Notes under the pieces: model-generated
Database searches by the model: none
Told to the model about the DNA's origin: nothing
The model's input: only the letters and a program-made list of their open reading frames with translations
Source: Antilocapra americana
Taxonomy: Eukaryota; Chordata; Mammalia; Artiodactyla; Antilocapridae
Assembly (NCBI GenBank): GCA_007570785.1
Contig: ML664161.1
Span: 10,958,454 to 11,022,453, forward strand
Reading direction: 5' to 3'
Length of the DNA stretch: 64,000 nucleotides
Part shown: in pieces, positions 43,815 to 54,139 of the stretch
Layout of the letters: each line of letters starts with the position of its first letter
How positions within the stretch are numbered: the stretch's first letter is position 1
Program-made: the position numbers and the translations under genes

Positions 43815-44078
43815 AAAGAAAACAATGTCTCTACTCTAATAGAGAGTAGCGAAAGGAACAGACAATAACAGGTAAATAAGATAAAAATTCAAATAGTGAA
43901 AGTGTTATAAATAAAATAAACATGGTGGCATATTGAAAAATAGGGAAGGGGGCTGCTTGAGTTAGTTTAGGGAGGGTCTTTGAGGACATGACATCAGAAC
44001 TGAGACATGAGTGAGGTGAAGAAGTGGGCCATGTGTAAACCTGAGGGAAGAATCTCTGGACAGAGAGAACATGCTTGC
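43815..44078 (-). mobile_element. L2 LINE 3' fragment, antisense
   Basis: 'caataacaggtaaataagat', 'gagggtctttgaggacatgacatcagaactgagacatgagtgagg' and 'ctggacagagagaacatgc' follow the complement of L2 ('ggtcagggaaggcc...ggtgacatttgagctgagac...ccaggcagagggaacagc'). Confidence 0.7.
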
Positions 44079-44440
44079 TAACATTTGGGTTACCACTTTT
44101 AAAGTTTACTAATATGATAGATGTAAAAATCATATAGCTCATTTTTTTAAATTTGCATTTTCCTTACTACTAGGGATGTTTACACATTTTTAATGTTTAA
44201 TGGTCATTTAGATGTGCTCCTGCATGAACTGCATTTTAATATTCTTATATTTTTTCTATTGGGATATTTATTTTCTTACTGTCAATTTATATGGATTCTT
44301 TGTGTAGTAGACATTAAATTTTTACCTATTATATGTTTGTTTTAAATATGTTTTATTATCTATAATTAGACTATCAACTTTGTTTATGGTATTTTTTTTC
44401 CATGCAACATGTCTCAATATACCTTAATATATTTAATAAA
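44079..44440. other. Unassigned AT-rich sequence
   Basis: Very AT-rich; 44140-44400 may be a degraded antisense L1 piece ('tttttctattgggatattt', 'attctttgtgtag') but I cannot support it firmly. Confidence 0.35.
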
Positions 44441-44655
44441 GGCTTCTCACCTGGCGCTAGTAGTAAAGACCCTGCCTGTCAGTGCAGGAGATGGAAGAGA
44501 CATAGGTTTGATCCCTGGGTCAGGAAAATCCCCTGGAGGAGAGCATGGCAACTCACTCCATATTTTTGTCTGCAGAATCCCATGGACAGAGGAGCTTGGT
44601 GACTACAGACCAGAGGATCACAAAGAATCAGAAACAATTGAAGAGACTTAGCATG
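44441..44655 (+). mobile_element. Bov-tA SINE, sense
   Basis: Head 'ggcttctcacctggcgctag', B-box region 'aggtttgatccctgggtcagg', core and tail 'aatcagaaacaattgaagagacttagca'. Diverged; target duplication not clear. Confidence 0.9.
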
Positions 44656-44770
44656 CATGTTTATACAGCTAAATATCTCGTGCCCTTGCTTGTTTTCAGG
44701 TTTTATTTGCCTGATACCTCTTCAACAACTCTTTATTTATCACATTACACCTTTATTACATTATTTCGTT

Positions 44771-45085
44771 TTATTTATTTTTGGCTGTGCTGGGTCTTCG
44801 TTGCTGCTGCATGGGCATGTACACTAGTTGCAGAGAGCAGGGACTACCCTCTAGTTGTGGTGTGTGGGCTTCTCATTGCAGCAGTTTCTCGTTGCAGGGC
44901 GCAGGCTCTAGGGCCTGTGGGGCTGCTCTATGTGGTCGTGTCATTTTGACCCCCAGGTTTTAGAGCACAGGCTCAACAGTTGTGGTACACGGACTTAATT
45001 GGGTTTTGGCATGTGGAATCTTCCTGGATCAGATATTGAACTTGTGTCTCCTGGATTGGCAGGTAGATTCTTTACCACTGAGCCC
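44771..45085 (-). mobile_element. CHR-type SINE, antisense, near full length
   Basis: Complement of the body ('ttttggctgtgctgggtcttcgttgc', 'gcttctcattgcagcagtttctcg') to the head ('tctttaccactgagcc'). The 'tttgacccccaggttttagag' segment departs from the consensus. The 134-codon frame across its start is an artefact. Confidence 0.9.
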
Positions 45086-45124
45086 ATAAACAACATATAT
45101 TTAGTTTTTGTTTTTTTTTTTTAA

Positions 45125-46340
45125 CTGCAATTTCTGTGTTTTAGTGTCATTTCTATCTTTAAATGAGAAACTTCAGTCCATTCATGTTTAGATAATAACT
45201 GATATAATTGATTTTACTCCTTTCATCTTACTTTGTTTCCTACTTACTTCATTATTTTTTCTTTTTCTTATTTTTCTACTTATTTTTTCTGATTTTTCAG
45301 TTACTGTTCTTTCTTTTCTTGTTCCCTAATAACAGTTTTATTTCATTTTTCTATACTTCTTTACCAACTGTTGCCATATTTTTAAGACATCCATAACAAA
45401 ATATATATCAATTTCAAAATATAAAAACAAGATGCCAATTACTCCTCTCAACATAGATGTCATAATCCCCAGCTACTTCTTCCTCCAATCCCCTAAAATA
45501 AGAATTTAATGTGCTTTTACTTCTACCACACTTCCCTAGCCAACCAATCCCTACTTTTTACTGAGATGGTTTAGTACTATTAGTGTCAGACTGTTATGAA
45601 ATTTTTTCTAGAAATACATTTTCTAAATTTAGAAAAATCTAATTATCAATCTATCTTTCTATTTACCCATCCATCCATCCACCCATCCATCTATTCATCT
45701 ACTTATGTTTCCTTTTCAACCTCTTCTTTTGTAGATCTCTTCAGATTCATTGTTGATGAGATGTATCTTCCCTCATCCATCGTCTTCACACAAAATAAAT
45801 GGAGAGAATTCTCAACTCCTGCACCTCTGCAGAAATCCTTCCTTCTTTGTAGCAGATGATGTCTAGGCTGGATTATCATATACTTTCAGGTGTCTATGGT
45901 TGTAATTTCACTAGCTTCCTGTTGATAAGTTCAATGTCAATCTGATTTATTTTATTTGGTAAGCAACTTTTTCTTCCCATCTGCAGTTTATGTTTTCTTT
46001 ATTTTAGAATCCAAGGATTTTATCATGCTGTGTCTGGTTTGTCTTTATTCCTTAATCCTGCATGTAATTTGATAAACCACTTCAATCTTGCAGACTCCAG
46101 TCTGACTTCAAAATAAGACATTTTCTCCCATTGTTTTGAAATTAATTTCTCCTTCTCTAGCTATTCCCTTTTTATTTCTCTAGAACCCACATTATTTGAA
46201 TTTTGGGATTCCTGAGTTTATTGTTTCTTGATTTCTGTTTCTTAATATTTTTGTTTTGAGACTTTTTAAGCTTAATCTTCAAGAACACTCATTCAAGTCT
46301 TAACAGTAACCATTTTCCCTTTAAAATTATCTATTAACTT
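45125..46340 (-). mobile_element. Old L1 ORF2 region, antisense (tentative)
   Basis: 'agtccattcatgtttagataataactgatataattg' and the following T-rich text match the complement of L1 ORF2 ('ttcatattta...attgatatg'). Later parts ('aggattttatcatgctgtgtctgg', 'ttttgaaattaatttctccttctc') also read like decayed L1. A run of CCATCCATCCATCCACCCATCCATC lies at 45668-45695. Internal limits uncertain. Confidence 0.5.
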
Positions 46341-46549
46341 TTAGTTCAAATACCAGATTTCTCAATATTTAAAAAATTACCTTATTTACCTTTTGAAAGA
46401 TTCATGAGACCCCTCTAGCAGTACTTGGTTAAGAATCAGAACAGCCACCGGGTTTTTTTAAATTTTTTTCAGTGGGCTGTGAATCCAGCTGCTAATCCAA
46501 AGGTGGAAATACCACCAGTGAAGGGAGAGGCAGCTGTTTCTGCATCGAT
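46341..46549. other. Unassigned sequence
   Basis: No repeat or gene recognised. Confidence 0.4.
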
Positions 46550-46706
46550 GGGCCTCTCAAACTTTAACATACCTGTATGTCACCTCGGAATCTTGTTGAA
46601 ATCCTAGCTCTGCTCCAGCAGATCTGGGCTGGAGCCTGAGGTTCTGCATCTTTGTTAAGCAACCAAAGGTGGTACCACTGTTGCTAGGGTCACAGACCAC
46701 ACTACC
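46550..46706 (+). mobile_element. MER5-like hAT MITE
   Basis: 'cctctcaaactttaacatacctg', 'tcacctcggaatcttgttgaaatc', 'cagatctgggctggagcctgaggttctgcat' match the MER5-class text ('tctcaaactttaacatgcat...tcacctggggatcttgttaaaat...ggtctggggtggggcctgagattctgcat'). Confidence 0.8.
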
Positions 46707-48699
46707 CATAACAAGGACTAGCATGTACCACCAGCAGTCTGCCAGTCCCAAGTGTGGAAGCATCACAAAAACTTCTAACTGCAGCCTCCCCTTATGCAAA
46801 CAGTAGCATTTTCCAGGCCTAGCTGTTACAGAGACCCATACCACCTGTTTGGCTTTGCTGCTGGATGGTGGAGACCAGTTGGTTTTCCCAGGAACATTCA
46901 TCTTTCCTCCTGAGATTTGTGGCAAACTCTCTCCAGAATTCATAGCATTTTGATAAGCACTTTGTATCTCTCCACTTCTGTTCTCCAGAGGCATCCTAAG
47001 GCCAGAAGAACAAAAGATTTTCCATTTCCTTCCATCTGCTCTTGGAAGAGCCAAGGCCTGGCTTCTACCCTCCAGGCCCCCAGGCAGTTTGTCCAACATC
47101 TGCTTATCTCAAGAGAGGTAGTTTGCTATTACTATGGACTTGGGGGGATATGTTCAAATACCATCTTCACAGGCACACACACAAAAGCATGTACTACATA
47201 TTTTAAGCCAGGAAGTATTTTTTGTGGTAAAAAGGAATATATCCATATTTTAAAAGTTTAATATCTGTAAGTCTGATCTTGGCTTCTAGAAAGAGCTCAG
47301 ATTTTAAGCAGAAAAAAGAAGAGAAAGATCAGATAAAATTATATTACTGAGCTGTAAGGGCAAAGAGTTAGCTAGCACTCTGTTAGAGGAGACTCCCTTT
47401 GACATTCCACTAAAGAAAGTCAAAATGATGTTCTATACCTTGAGGTCCTGAGCAATAGAAAGAGAAAAGAAAAAAGAAAAAAAGTAACTATACATTGAAG
47501 AGAATTCAGAATCACTATATTCTCTAACCCTTCTTTCTTCTATGAGAGGAGCTGGGCAGACGGATAAGTCAGATAAACGAGAATGAAGTTTGTCCATCAA
47601 GTTTTCCCCTTCATGTCCTCCAGAGAGTATAGCTTCATCTTTGCACCTTTCCCCTGCACTGCAAAAGAGGAAGTCAAACAGATGTGCTGTGCAACGGCTA
47701 GCAGTCTTACTTTATTTTATGTCTCCTAATTCCTCGAGATGTCCAGGCACAATTTCTAGGACACTTGATCTTTTTCCCAAAAATGGGAACTATATTTTTC
47801 ATATTCATAATAAGTGGTTAAACCAACAGTGATGCACTTTCCATAGAAATCATTTGTACCCTGTTTTAATAAGCTTGGTCTGCATGGTGTACAAGGAAGC
47901 CAAACAGCTCCAGGCAGAATGAACGGGATTGCTATGAAGTGGGGAAAGGTCTCCCTTAGGAAAGAGCTATGCCTTTAACAGTGTGACCTAATGGAAGCAC
48001 TCCAGACATAAAAATGCAGACTTCCCAAGGCATGAAGCTTTCATTCTTCTGTAACTGCCACAGTGAGAAAAACTCACAGAGAGACTATAAAAGAGCAGTG
48101 GTGTTGTCATTATCATTCTGTGTAAAGGAAAAATCTTTTATGGCTAAAGATTTTTTTTTTCTATTTTATAAGATATTTCTGTTTGAAAACTTTTAAATGT
48201 GATTTTAGGACTCTGCTTCCAACCAATAGACCAGCTCTAATACAGTAAATACTCAATTTCAGCTGCTCAATGAAGGTCTACTTAAATTATTTTCTTATAA
48301 AAGCTCTAAAGGTCATCTATTTACAGCCGTGATATCACTTCTAGAATGCTATGGTACATGTGTGAACAAACAGCAACACAGTAAAATGTCATGAACCTAT
48401 GGATAATAAACTCTTCAATGATGAGAGCTCATGTGTTAAGCTATATTTCATCTACTACATTGAGGACATACTCTTGAGATGATAGATCTAGAAGAAACCT
48501 CTGGAGGCTATCAGATTTACACATTTCTTTTCAGACATCTCAACATTATGCAAGACTGATGGCTGTTTTCTTCATAAACATATTCCAAGACAGAGACCCA
48601 ACAATTCTTAAGTTTTTGAAAAATCATCCACCTTACAAGAAGCGCTTCTATTTCTCCATCTAAAATGACATTTTAGTAACTCTTTTTTCCCAAAAACTG
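46707..48699. other. Unassigned sequence
   Basis: No known repeat is recognised. A 180-codon minus-strand frame covers 46557-47099, and its C-terminal third is read through the MER5-like element. See the finding. Other frames of 60-114 codons are unrecognised. Confidence 0.4.
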
Positions 48700-48815
48700 T
48701 AGCATTTTTATTTTCTAGGGGAACCAGGGACATAAAATGAGGGAGCTGAATCTCGGAAAGAGAGAGCAGAATTAGAACTTTGTCTTCTGACTGCTGGTAC
48801 TACACTGCCTCAAAA
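48700..48815 (-). mobile_element. MIR-like remnant
   Basis: 'cataaaatgagggagctgaatc', 'agcagaattagaactttgtcttctgact' and 'tactacactgcctc' resemble the antisense MIR 3' half. Weak. Confidence 0.4.
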
Positions 48816-49928
48816 TGAATGAAAACATAATGCACATAATATTATTTTAAAATACCATCATTCCTTACTATTCACGGTGAATTCATCTTTTAATTTTCAT
48901 ACCTTTCATTCTTTCACCTTATCACCACAATGTAAGAAAGGAGAAAAAGGGGTACATAAATGCAACACAGATTTTTTTCAAGGTATTCTGCAATTGGTTA
49001 ACACATTTTCACAAGAGAAAATTATTTAATCCAGACTGTTTTACTCATAGGCAAAGTGAAGAGGTGGAACTAGATAATTTCTAAGATTCTTTCTATTTTA
49101 ATGCTATTTGAAACAATTCAGTTTCGCTTTATGAAAGTTTTCCTAATACTTGCAATTCCATGAAAATATCCAAGGCTTCATGATAGCTACCTTTACCAAA
49201 GAAGACTGAGGGAGCTTTATAATCTAGTGAAACGGTATGCATAGAAAAGATCCCTTTGAACCTGGACTGTGATTCATTAATGTTATGGATACAGGATTTA
49301 CAGTTATGATTTTATACTTTGTTTTCTAGTTCCTTTTTGATATTCTAAAAGTCTATAAAAAATCAAGGTCAGTCAATCCATCAGAGATCAGTACAATAAT
49401 CATCTGCAAATTACAACTCTTTTTATACTTCAAAGTTCTTTTCCCACCCTCAGGAATACATATAATTTCAATGACATATTCTTCATAAACAGAACACAGA
49501 AATGAATGGGACTTGGGGAATGGATAAGAATTTGCCTTTGAAAAATAAGAGGCTCTCAAGTTGCACATTCTTATGATAATATGCCCAGAATGAAGAGTAT
49601 TATGGGTCTCTTGCATCTTGCAGCGGGATTTCTTTCTCCTAATATAACTAAGAATGGCATGCTGTCTCATCCCTATGGTACAAGGACAAAGACTAGAACA
49701 AACAATGTCAAAATCCTTACTACCTCCTCCAATTTTTCCCACTCTCTTCAAGGCATTAGTTTCACTTCAGCCCATCAAATCCCCATGCTGTCAACAGATG
49801 GCCCAGTTTTAGAATGGTCTTATAGTAGAGTCTCCTGACCATACTTTTCTCAACTTCCTTTCCCAAGTGCAAATCTCTATCATCACTCATTCTAAATTCT
49901 ACATTACACAGAGGAAGTCATCAGGGCT
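48816..49928. other. Unassigned sequence
   Basis: No gene or repeat with adequate support; 49060-49110 ('ggaactagataatttctaag') faintly resembles a MIR-family SINE. The 132-codon minus frame at 49353-49751 has no known domain. Confidence 0.4.
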
Positions 49929-50115
49929 TAACTGTCAGACAGATCTGCCCAGGTCCGTCTCTCGTGCAAGTTATTTCATGTTTTCTTAGACTGGGACTAA
50001 CACTTCCTCCAGAGTATATATCATAAGGATTTGAGATTAAAATATTCCTCTCTATACAAGGATGCTTAGTAGACTGACTCTAGTTAATGCATAATATATG
50101 CTAACTAAATGGTTG
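49929..50115 (+). mobile_element. MIR SINE, sense
   Basis: 'gtcagacagatctgcccaggt', 'cgtgcaagttatttcatgtt', 'aaggatttgagattaaaat' and 'ttaatgcataatatatgctaac' follow MIR in order ('agcagacctgggttc...gggcaagttacttaac...gaggattaaatgag...'). Confidence 0.75.
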
Positions 50116-50269
50116 TTGTTCTTCTGATTGCCAAGGAAAGTATCTTTCCTCTTTGGCAAGGCTAATTTCTCCCATTTTCTTTAGGATCATCAAAAATCCT
50201 CCACTCCTCAGCTTTATAATTATTAAAACAAACTGCCTCCTGGGCTCTCAAACATGTTTAGGAGTACCA

Positions 50270-50685
50270 TTTTTAGTGTACAACTCTGTGAATTTTGACA
50301 AATGTATACTGTCATGTAACTCCCACCACGTTGAAAAACGAAGAAAGTCGAAATAACTCCCTAAATTCCACTCCTTATCCCTAGATTCTGGCAATCATTG
50401 GTTCATTTTCTGTTTCTTCTGGTTTGCCTTTGCAAATATGTTACATAAATGGAATCATGTAATATGTAACCTTTTGAGCCTAACTTCTTGCATTTAGTAG
50501 AATGGTTTGAGATTCATCCATTTGTTACATATATTAGTCATTTGTTCCTTCTAAGTACTGTTCTACAGAATGGACACATCATAATGTGTTTTCCAGCTGG
50601 GTGTGTTCTCCATTCTCTAGTTGAAGGGCATTTGAGTTATTTCCAGTTTTTTTCTAATTGTAAATAAACCAAAGCTGAGTTTTAA
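50270..50685 (-). mobile_element. Old L1 3' region, antisense
   Basis: 'tgtgaattttgacaaatgtatac', 'tggcaatcattggttcattttctg', 'acataaatggaatcatgtaatatgtaacc' and 'ttgagattcatccatttg' match the complement of old mammalian L1 3' text. Decayed. Confidence 0.85.
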
Positions 50686-52079
50686 ATTGCTTTTGTTTTT
50701 CAAATTTGTTTTCATTTTTACATTTAAGATTGAGAAGCCTTTGTCTCTTCCATTCCTACAAATTCATAAATTTATAGATTCATCATGGTATCTAAATAGA
50801 TTCCATGATGAATCTATGATTCATTTCTGCTTGAAAGTGACAATTTCTGTCGAACTCACCTTCTTGTAATATTTTGCCAAACTCAGGCGATGTCAAAGTT
50901 TGCTACTATCATTCTGTTTTCCATGCATTTTAAATTCATAATCAGTTACCACATCATTGTAAGCAATAGTTTTAAGATAAGTTTTGCTACTGCAGAGTGT
51001 GGAAAAATATTCCAGCTTCCAGTAGTAATTTTCTTTCTACCTGCTTCTCAGCCTCCATGACGATGCAATAAATTGGGGGCAGGGGAGAGGTATTACAATA
51101 TCTTCAAAATTCTAGATAATCAATTTTTACATTAATCAGTTTAGGCTGTGTTGTCAAACCCACCAAATATCTAGTGACTTAACAAAAATTTACTTTTTTC
51201 TTGCACTTCCTGTCTAACCAGGCAAGTGGGAGTTGGCCTGCCCATGGTGTCACTTAAAGTAGCCAGGTTGATAGAGATGCTGTCTCGGCATGCACTTTGT
51301 CACTCATCATTGCAGGTTCAGGAAAGGAAATGGCAAATTGTACATTGACTGCCTAGGACAGAAACACGTTTCTACCTGGGAGTGATATCTGCTACTTATA
51401 CTTATATCTCATTGCCAAAACAGGTCACAAAGCCACACCTAACTTCGAAGATGGTGAGGAAATACAGCCCTACCAGCTGCCTCACAACAAAGAGCTAAAA
51501 TTCTAACTACTAATGGTTACAACAGTGTCTCATTTCCCCCAACCATTTAGCCAAATTTCCTAACACTCCATTTAATAAAGATGACACAATTTGCCCAGCA
51601 ATTTTAATGCCCTCCTTTATTATCTACTAAAATCTCATGTGTAATAAGTCTGTTACGGGACTCTATTCTGTTAACTTTTGCTACTACCTATATGTCACTG
51701 TACTCCAGTATCATGGCCATATAAAACTTTTTGATAATGGTAGGGCAGATCCTTCTTCACTTTTCTGTATGGGCTATCCTCACATATTTATTTTTTATAA
51801 GACTTACTTTGTCAATCCTGAATATACAAATGATGCATCAGAAGAAAGAATCCAACAATAAGGAAATATATATAAATAAAGCATGAATGTGCCTCTTCAA
51901 TTCCCCTTTTCCATTCTCATTCTCTGATTAAGAAGTTATTTTGATCTATATTTTGTCATTTTTTTATACATGTACATACATAGTTCTTGAGATGTACAAT
52001 ATATTAACTTGCTGGGTTAACATTATTTAGTATAAATAGAATCACACTACACATATTTTTTAGCTATTTTTTTCAATTT
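50686..52079. other. Unassigned AT-rich sequence with a perfect hairpin
   Basis: A 15-bp inverted repeat lies at 50774-50817. 51140-51500 may be a decayed repeat ('ttaacaaaaatttacttttttcttgc', 'ccacacctaacttcgaagatgg') but I cannot name it. Confidence 0.4.
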
Positions 52080-52833
52080 AGTTTGGTATGGACAAGGAAT
52101 ATGATTTTGAAACTGAAATTTGTTAATATTTGTTTTATAGTTCAGCATATAATTTATCTCAGTGCATGTTTCATGTACTCTTGAAAGAATTATAGGTTCG
52201 TTCTGCAGTTGTTAGATATAGTGTTTTGTAAATGTCACTTAGATCATGTTGATTGATAGTGTTATTCAAATTGTCTATGATGATCTGTACTGACATATTG
52301 TCTACTTATTCTACCAATTGCTGAGAGAAGTATTAAAATCTTCTACTTCAGGGATTTATCTATTACTCCCGTTAATTCTGGTCATTCTTGCTATATGTAT
52401 TTTGAAATATTATTACTAAGTATATTCACCTTAGGATTGTGATATATTCTTGATGAATTTATCCTTTTGTGATTATAAAATGATCCTCTTTCAGTCTCAC
52501 AATGTTTCTTGTCTTGAAGTCAATATTGTCTGACATTATTATAGCATACCAGCTTTCATATGCTTAGTATTTGGTATATAACCACCTTTTGCATTCAATC
52601 TGGCTTTGTTATTATGATTTTTCTTTTTATTATACTGCAGATCTCTTGTAGGCAGCAAATAGTTGGGATTTGCTTTTTTTAATGCATTCTATAAACTCTG
52701 AATTTGAATTACCAATACAGTTGAGATGAAATTTACCTTCAGCTATTTGCTTTATATGTCTTGTTTCTTTGTTCCTCCCTTTATTTATTTATTTTAGTTA
52801 ACAAAATTTTTAATATCTCATCCTATCTCTTCT

Positions 52834-53046
52834 AGGGCTTCCTAGGTGGCTCAGTGGTTAAGAATCTGCCTGTCAATACAGGAGAACAAGAAAGAGACAC
52901 AGGTTCCATCCCTTGGTTGGGAAAATCCCTTGGAGAAGGAAGTGGCAACCCACTCCAGTATTCTTGCCTGGAAAATCCCATAGACAGAGGAGCCTGGTGA
53001 GTCCATGAGGTTGCAAAAGAGTGAGACACAACTGAGCGACTGAGCA
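52834..53046 (+). mobile_element. Bov-tA SINE inside an old L1, with TSD
   Basis: Head 'agggcttcctaggtggctcag', core 'ccactccagtattcttgcctgg', tail 'gagacacaactgagcgactgag'. Flanks CTATCTCTTCT (52823-52833) and CTATCTCTCCT (53047-53057) match at 10 of 11 positions. Confidence 0.95.
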
Positions 53047-53242
53047 CTATCTCTCCTATGGGCTGTTTAGCTAATACAGCTTTGTGGATTTTTTTGTTTG
53101 TTTTTTGGTTTTGGCATGTTTCCTCTAGGGGTTATAGTATGCATCCTTAATTAATCACAGTCTTCTTAAATTAATATCATGTCACTTCACTTATTATGTA
53201 AGAAACAGGTGTAAAATTTTATTTTCACCCTTCCTATCCTTT

Positions 53243-53458
53243 CTGTTGTTTATTTGCTAAGTCAGGTCCAACTCTGCAACCCTATGGACTATAACCCACC
53301 AGGCTCTCTGTCCATGGAATTTCCCAGGCAAAAACACTGGATTGGGTTGCCATTTCCTTCTTCAGAGGATCTTCCCTATCCAGGGATTTAACTCACAATT
53401 CTTGTGTCTCCTGCATTGGCAGCTGGATTCTTTACCACTGAACCACCTGGGAAGCCCA
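53243..53458 (-). mobile_element. Bov-tA SINE, antisense, inside an old L1
   Basis: Complement of the tail ('ttgctaagtcaggtccaactc') to the head ('gaaccacctgggaagccc'). Inserted in the same old L1 as its sense neighbour 200 bp away; target duplication not clear. Confidence 0.93.
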
Positions 53459-54139
53459 ATCGTTTTTGATACTGTTCCACAATTTTGTTATTGTTTATTA
53501 ATCATTAAGTTGTGTCTGACTATTTGCATCACATATTTACCTCTAAGTGTATTACAAACCTCAAAATATATTGTTCTTACTTTTCTTTTATGTATTGTAT
53601 GAATTGAAAAATTTCAGAAAACAAATGTTAGTATAATTACCTATGCATATAATATTTCTTGCATTTGCCACTCCTTCCCATCTATCTGAATTCCCAAGTG
53701 GTATCAATTTCTTCAGTCTGAAGATATTCCTTTAGCATATCTTGTACTGTGGTAAATTCTGCTGGCAACAAGTTCTCTCAACCCCCATTTATCTAAAATG
53801 TATTATTTTTCTTTCATTTTTTGAAAGATATTTTTTCTGGATTTTCAATTCTAGGTGAGACTTAAACCATGGTGTAAGATGGTCTAGAATTACCTCTTGC
53901 TGTAATTAGAAATTGGAATAATTGTGTTCCACAATTATTTTCAGATAGTGGGGCAATAGGTAATAGAGGGCTGTGATCCCTAAGAAGGGAAATCAAATGA
54001 GGTGAGACTTAACATGGCATAAGGAAGGCAAACTTAAGAGTCCAAACAGTCTCACTGAACTGAGGAGACAGACTGGAGACCAGCACAGCTAAATTTTTTA
54101 GAATTTAGAATAAGGAGATACACAAAGAATCAGTCATTC

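Larger units (their letters stand above)
52080..53865 (-). mobile_element. Old L1 ORF2, antisense, carrying two SINE insertions
   Basis: The complement of L1 ORF2 runs through 'gttcagcatataatttatctcagtg', 'tgatagtgttattcaaattgtctatg', 'gaagtcaatattgtctgac' and 'ctcttgtaggcagcaaatagttggg' (to 52820). It resumes at 53058-53242 ('ctctaggggttatagtatgcatccttaattaatcacag') and again at 53459-53865 ('agcatatcttgtactgtggtaaattctgctggcaacaag', 'tttctggattttcaattctagg'). All frames are broken. It is one of the oldest layers here, because both SINEs lie inside it. Confidence 0.88.

Noticed and set aside
44545..44949. 134-codon open frame
   Set aside because: It starts in a Bov-tA SINE and ends inside an antisense CHR SINE, so it is read-through of two repeats.
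45668..45695. CRISPR-like or satellite array
   Set aside because: It is just a short CCAT/CCAC simple repeat in a nuclear mammalian context, with no spacer structure.
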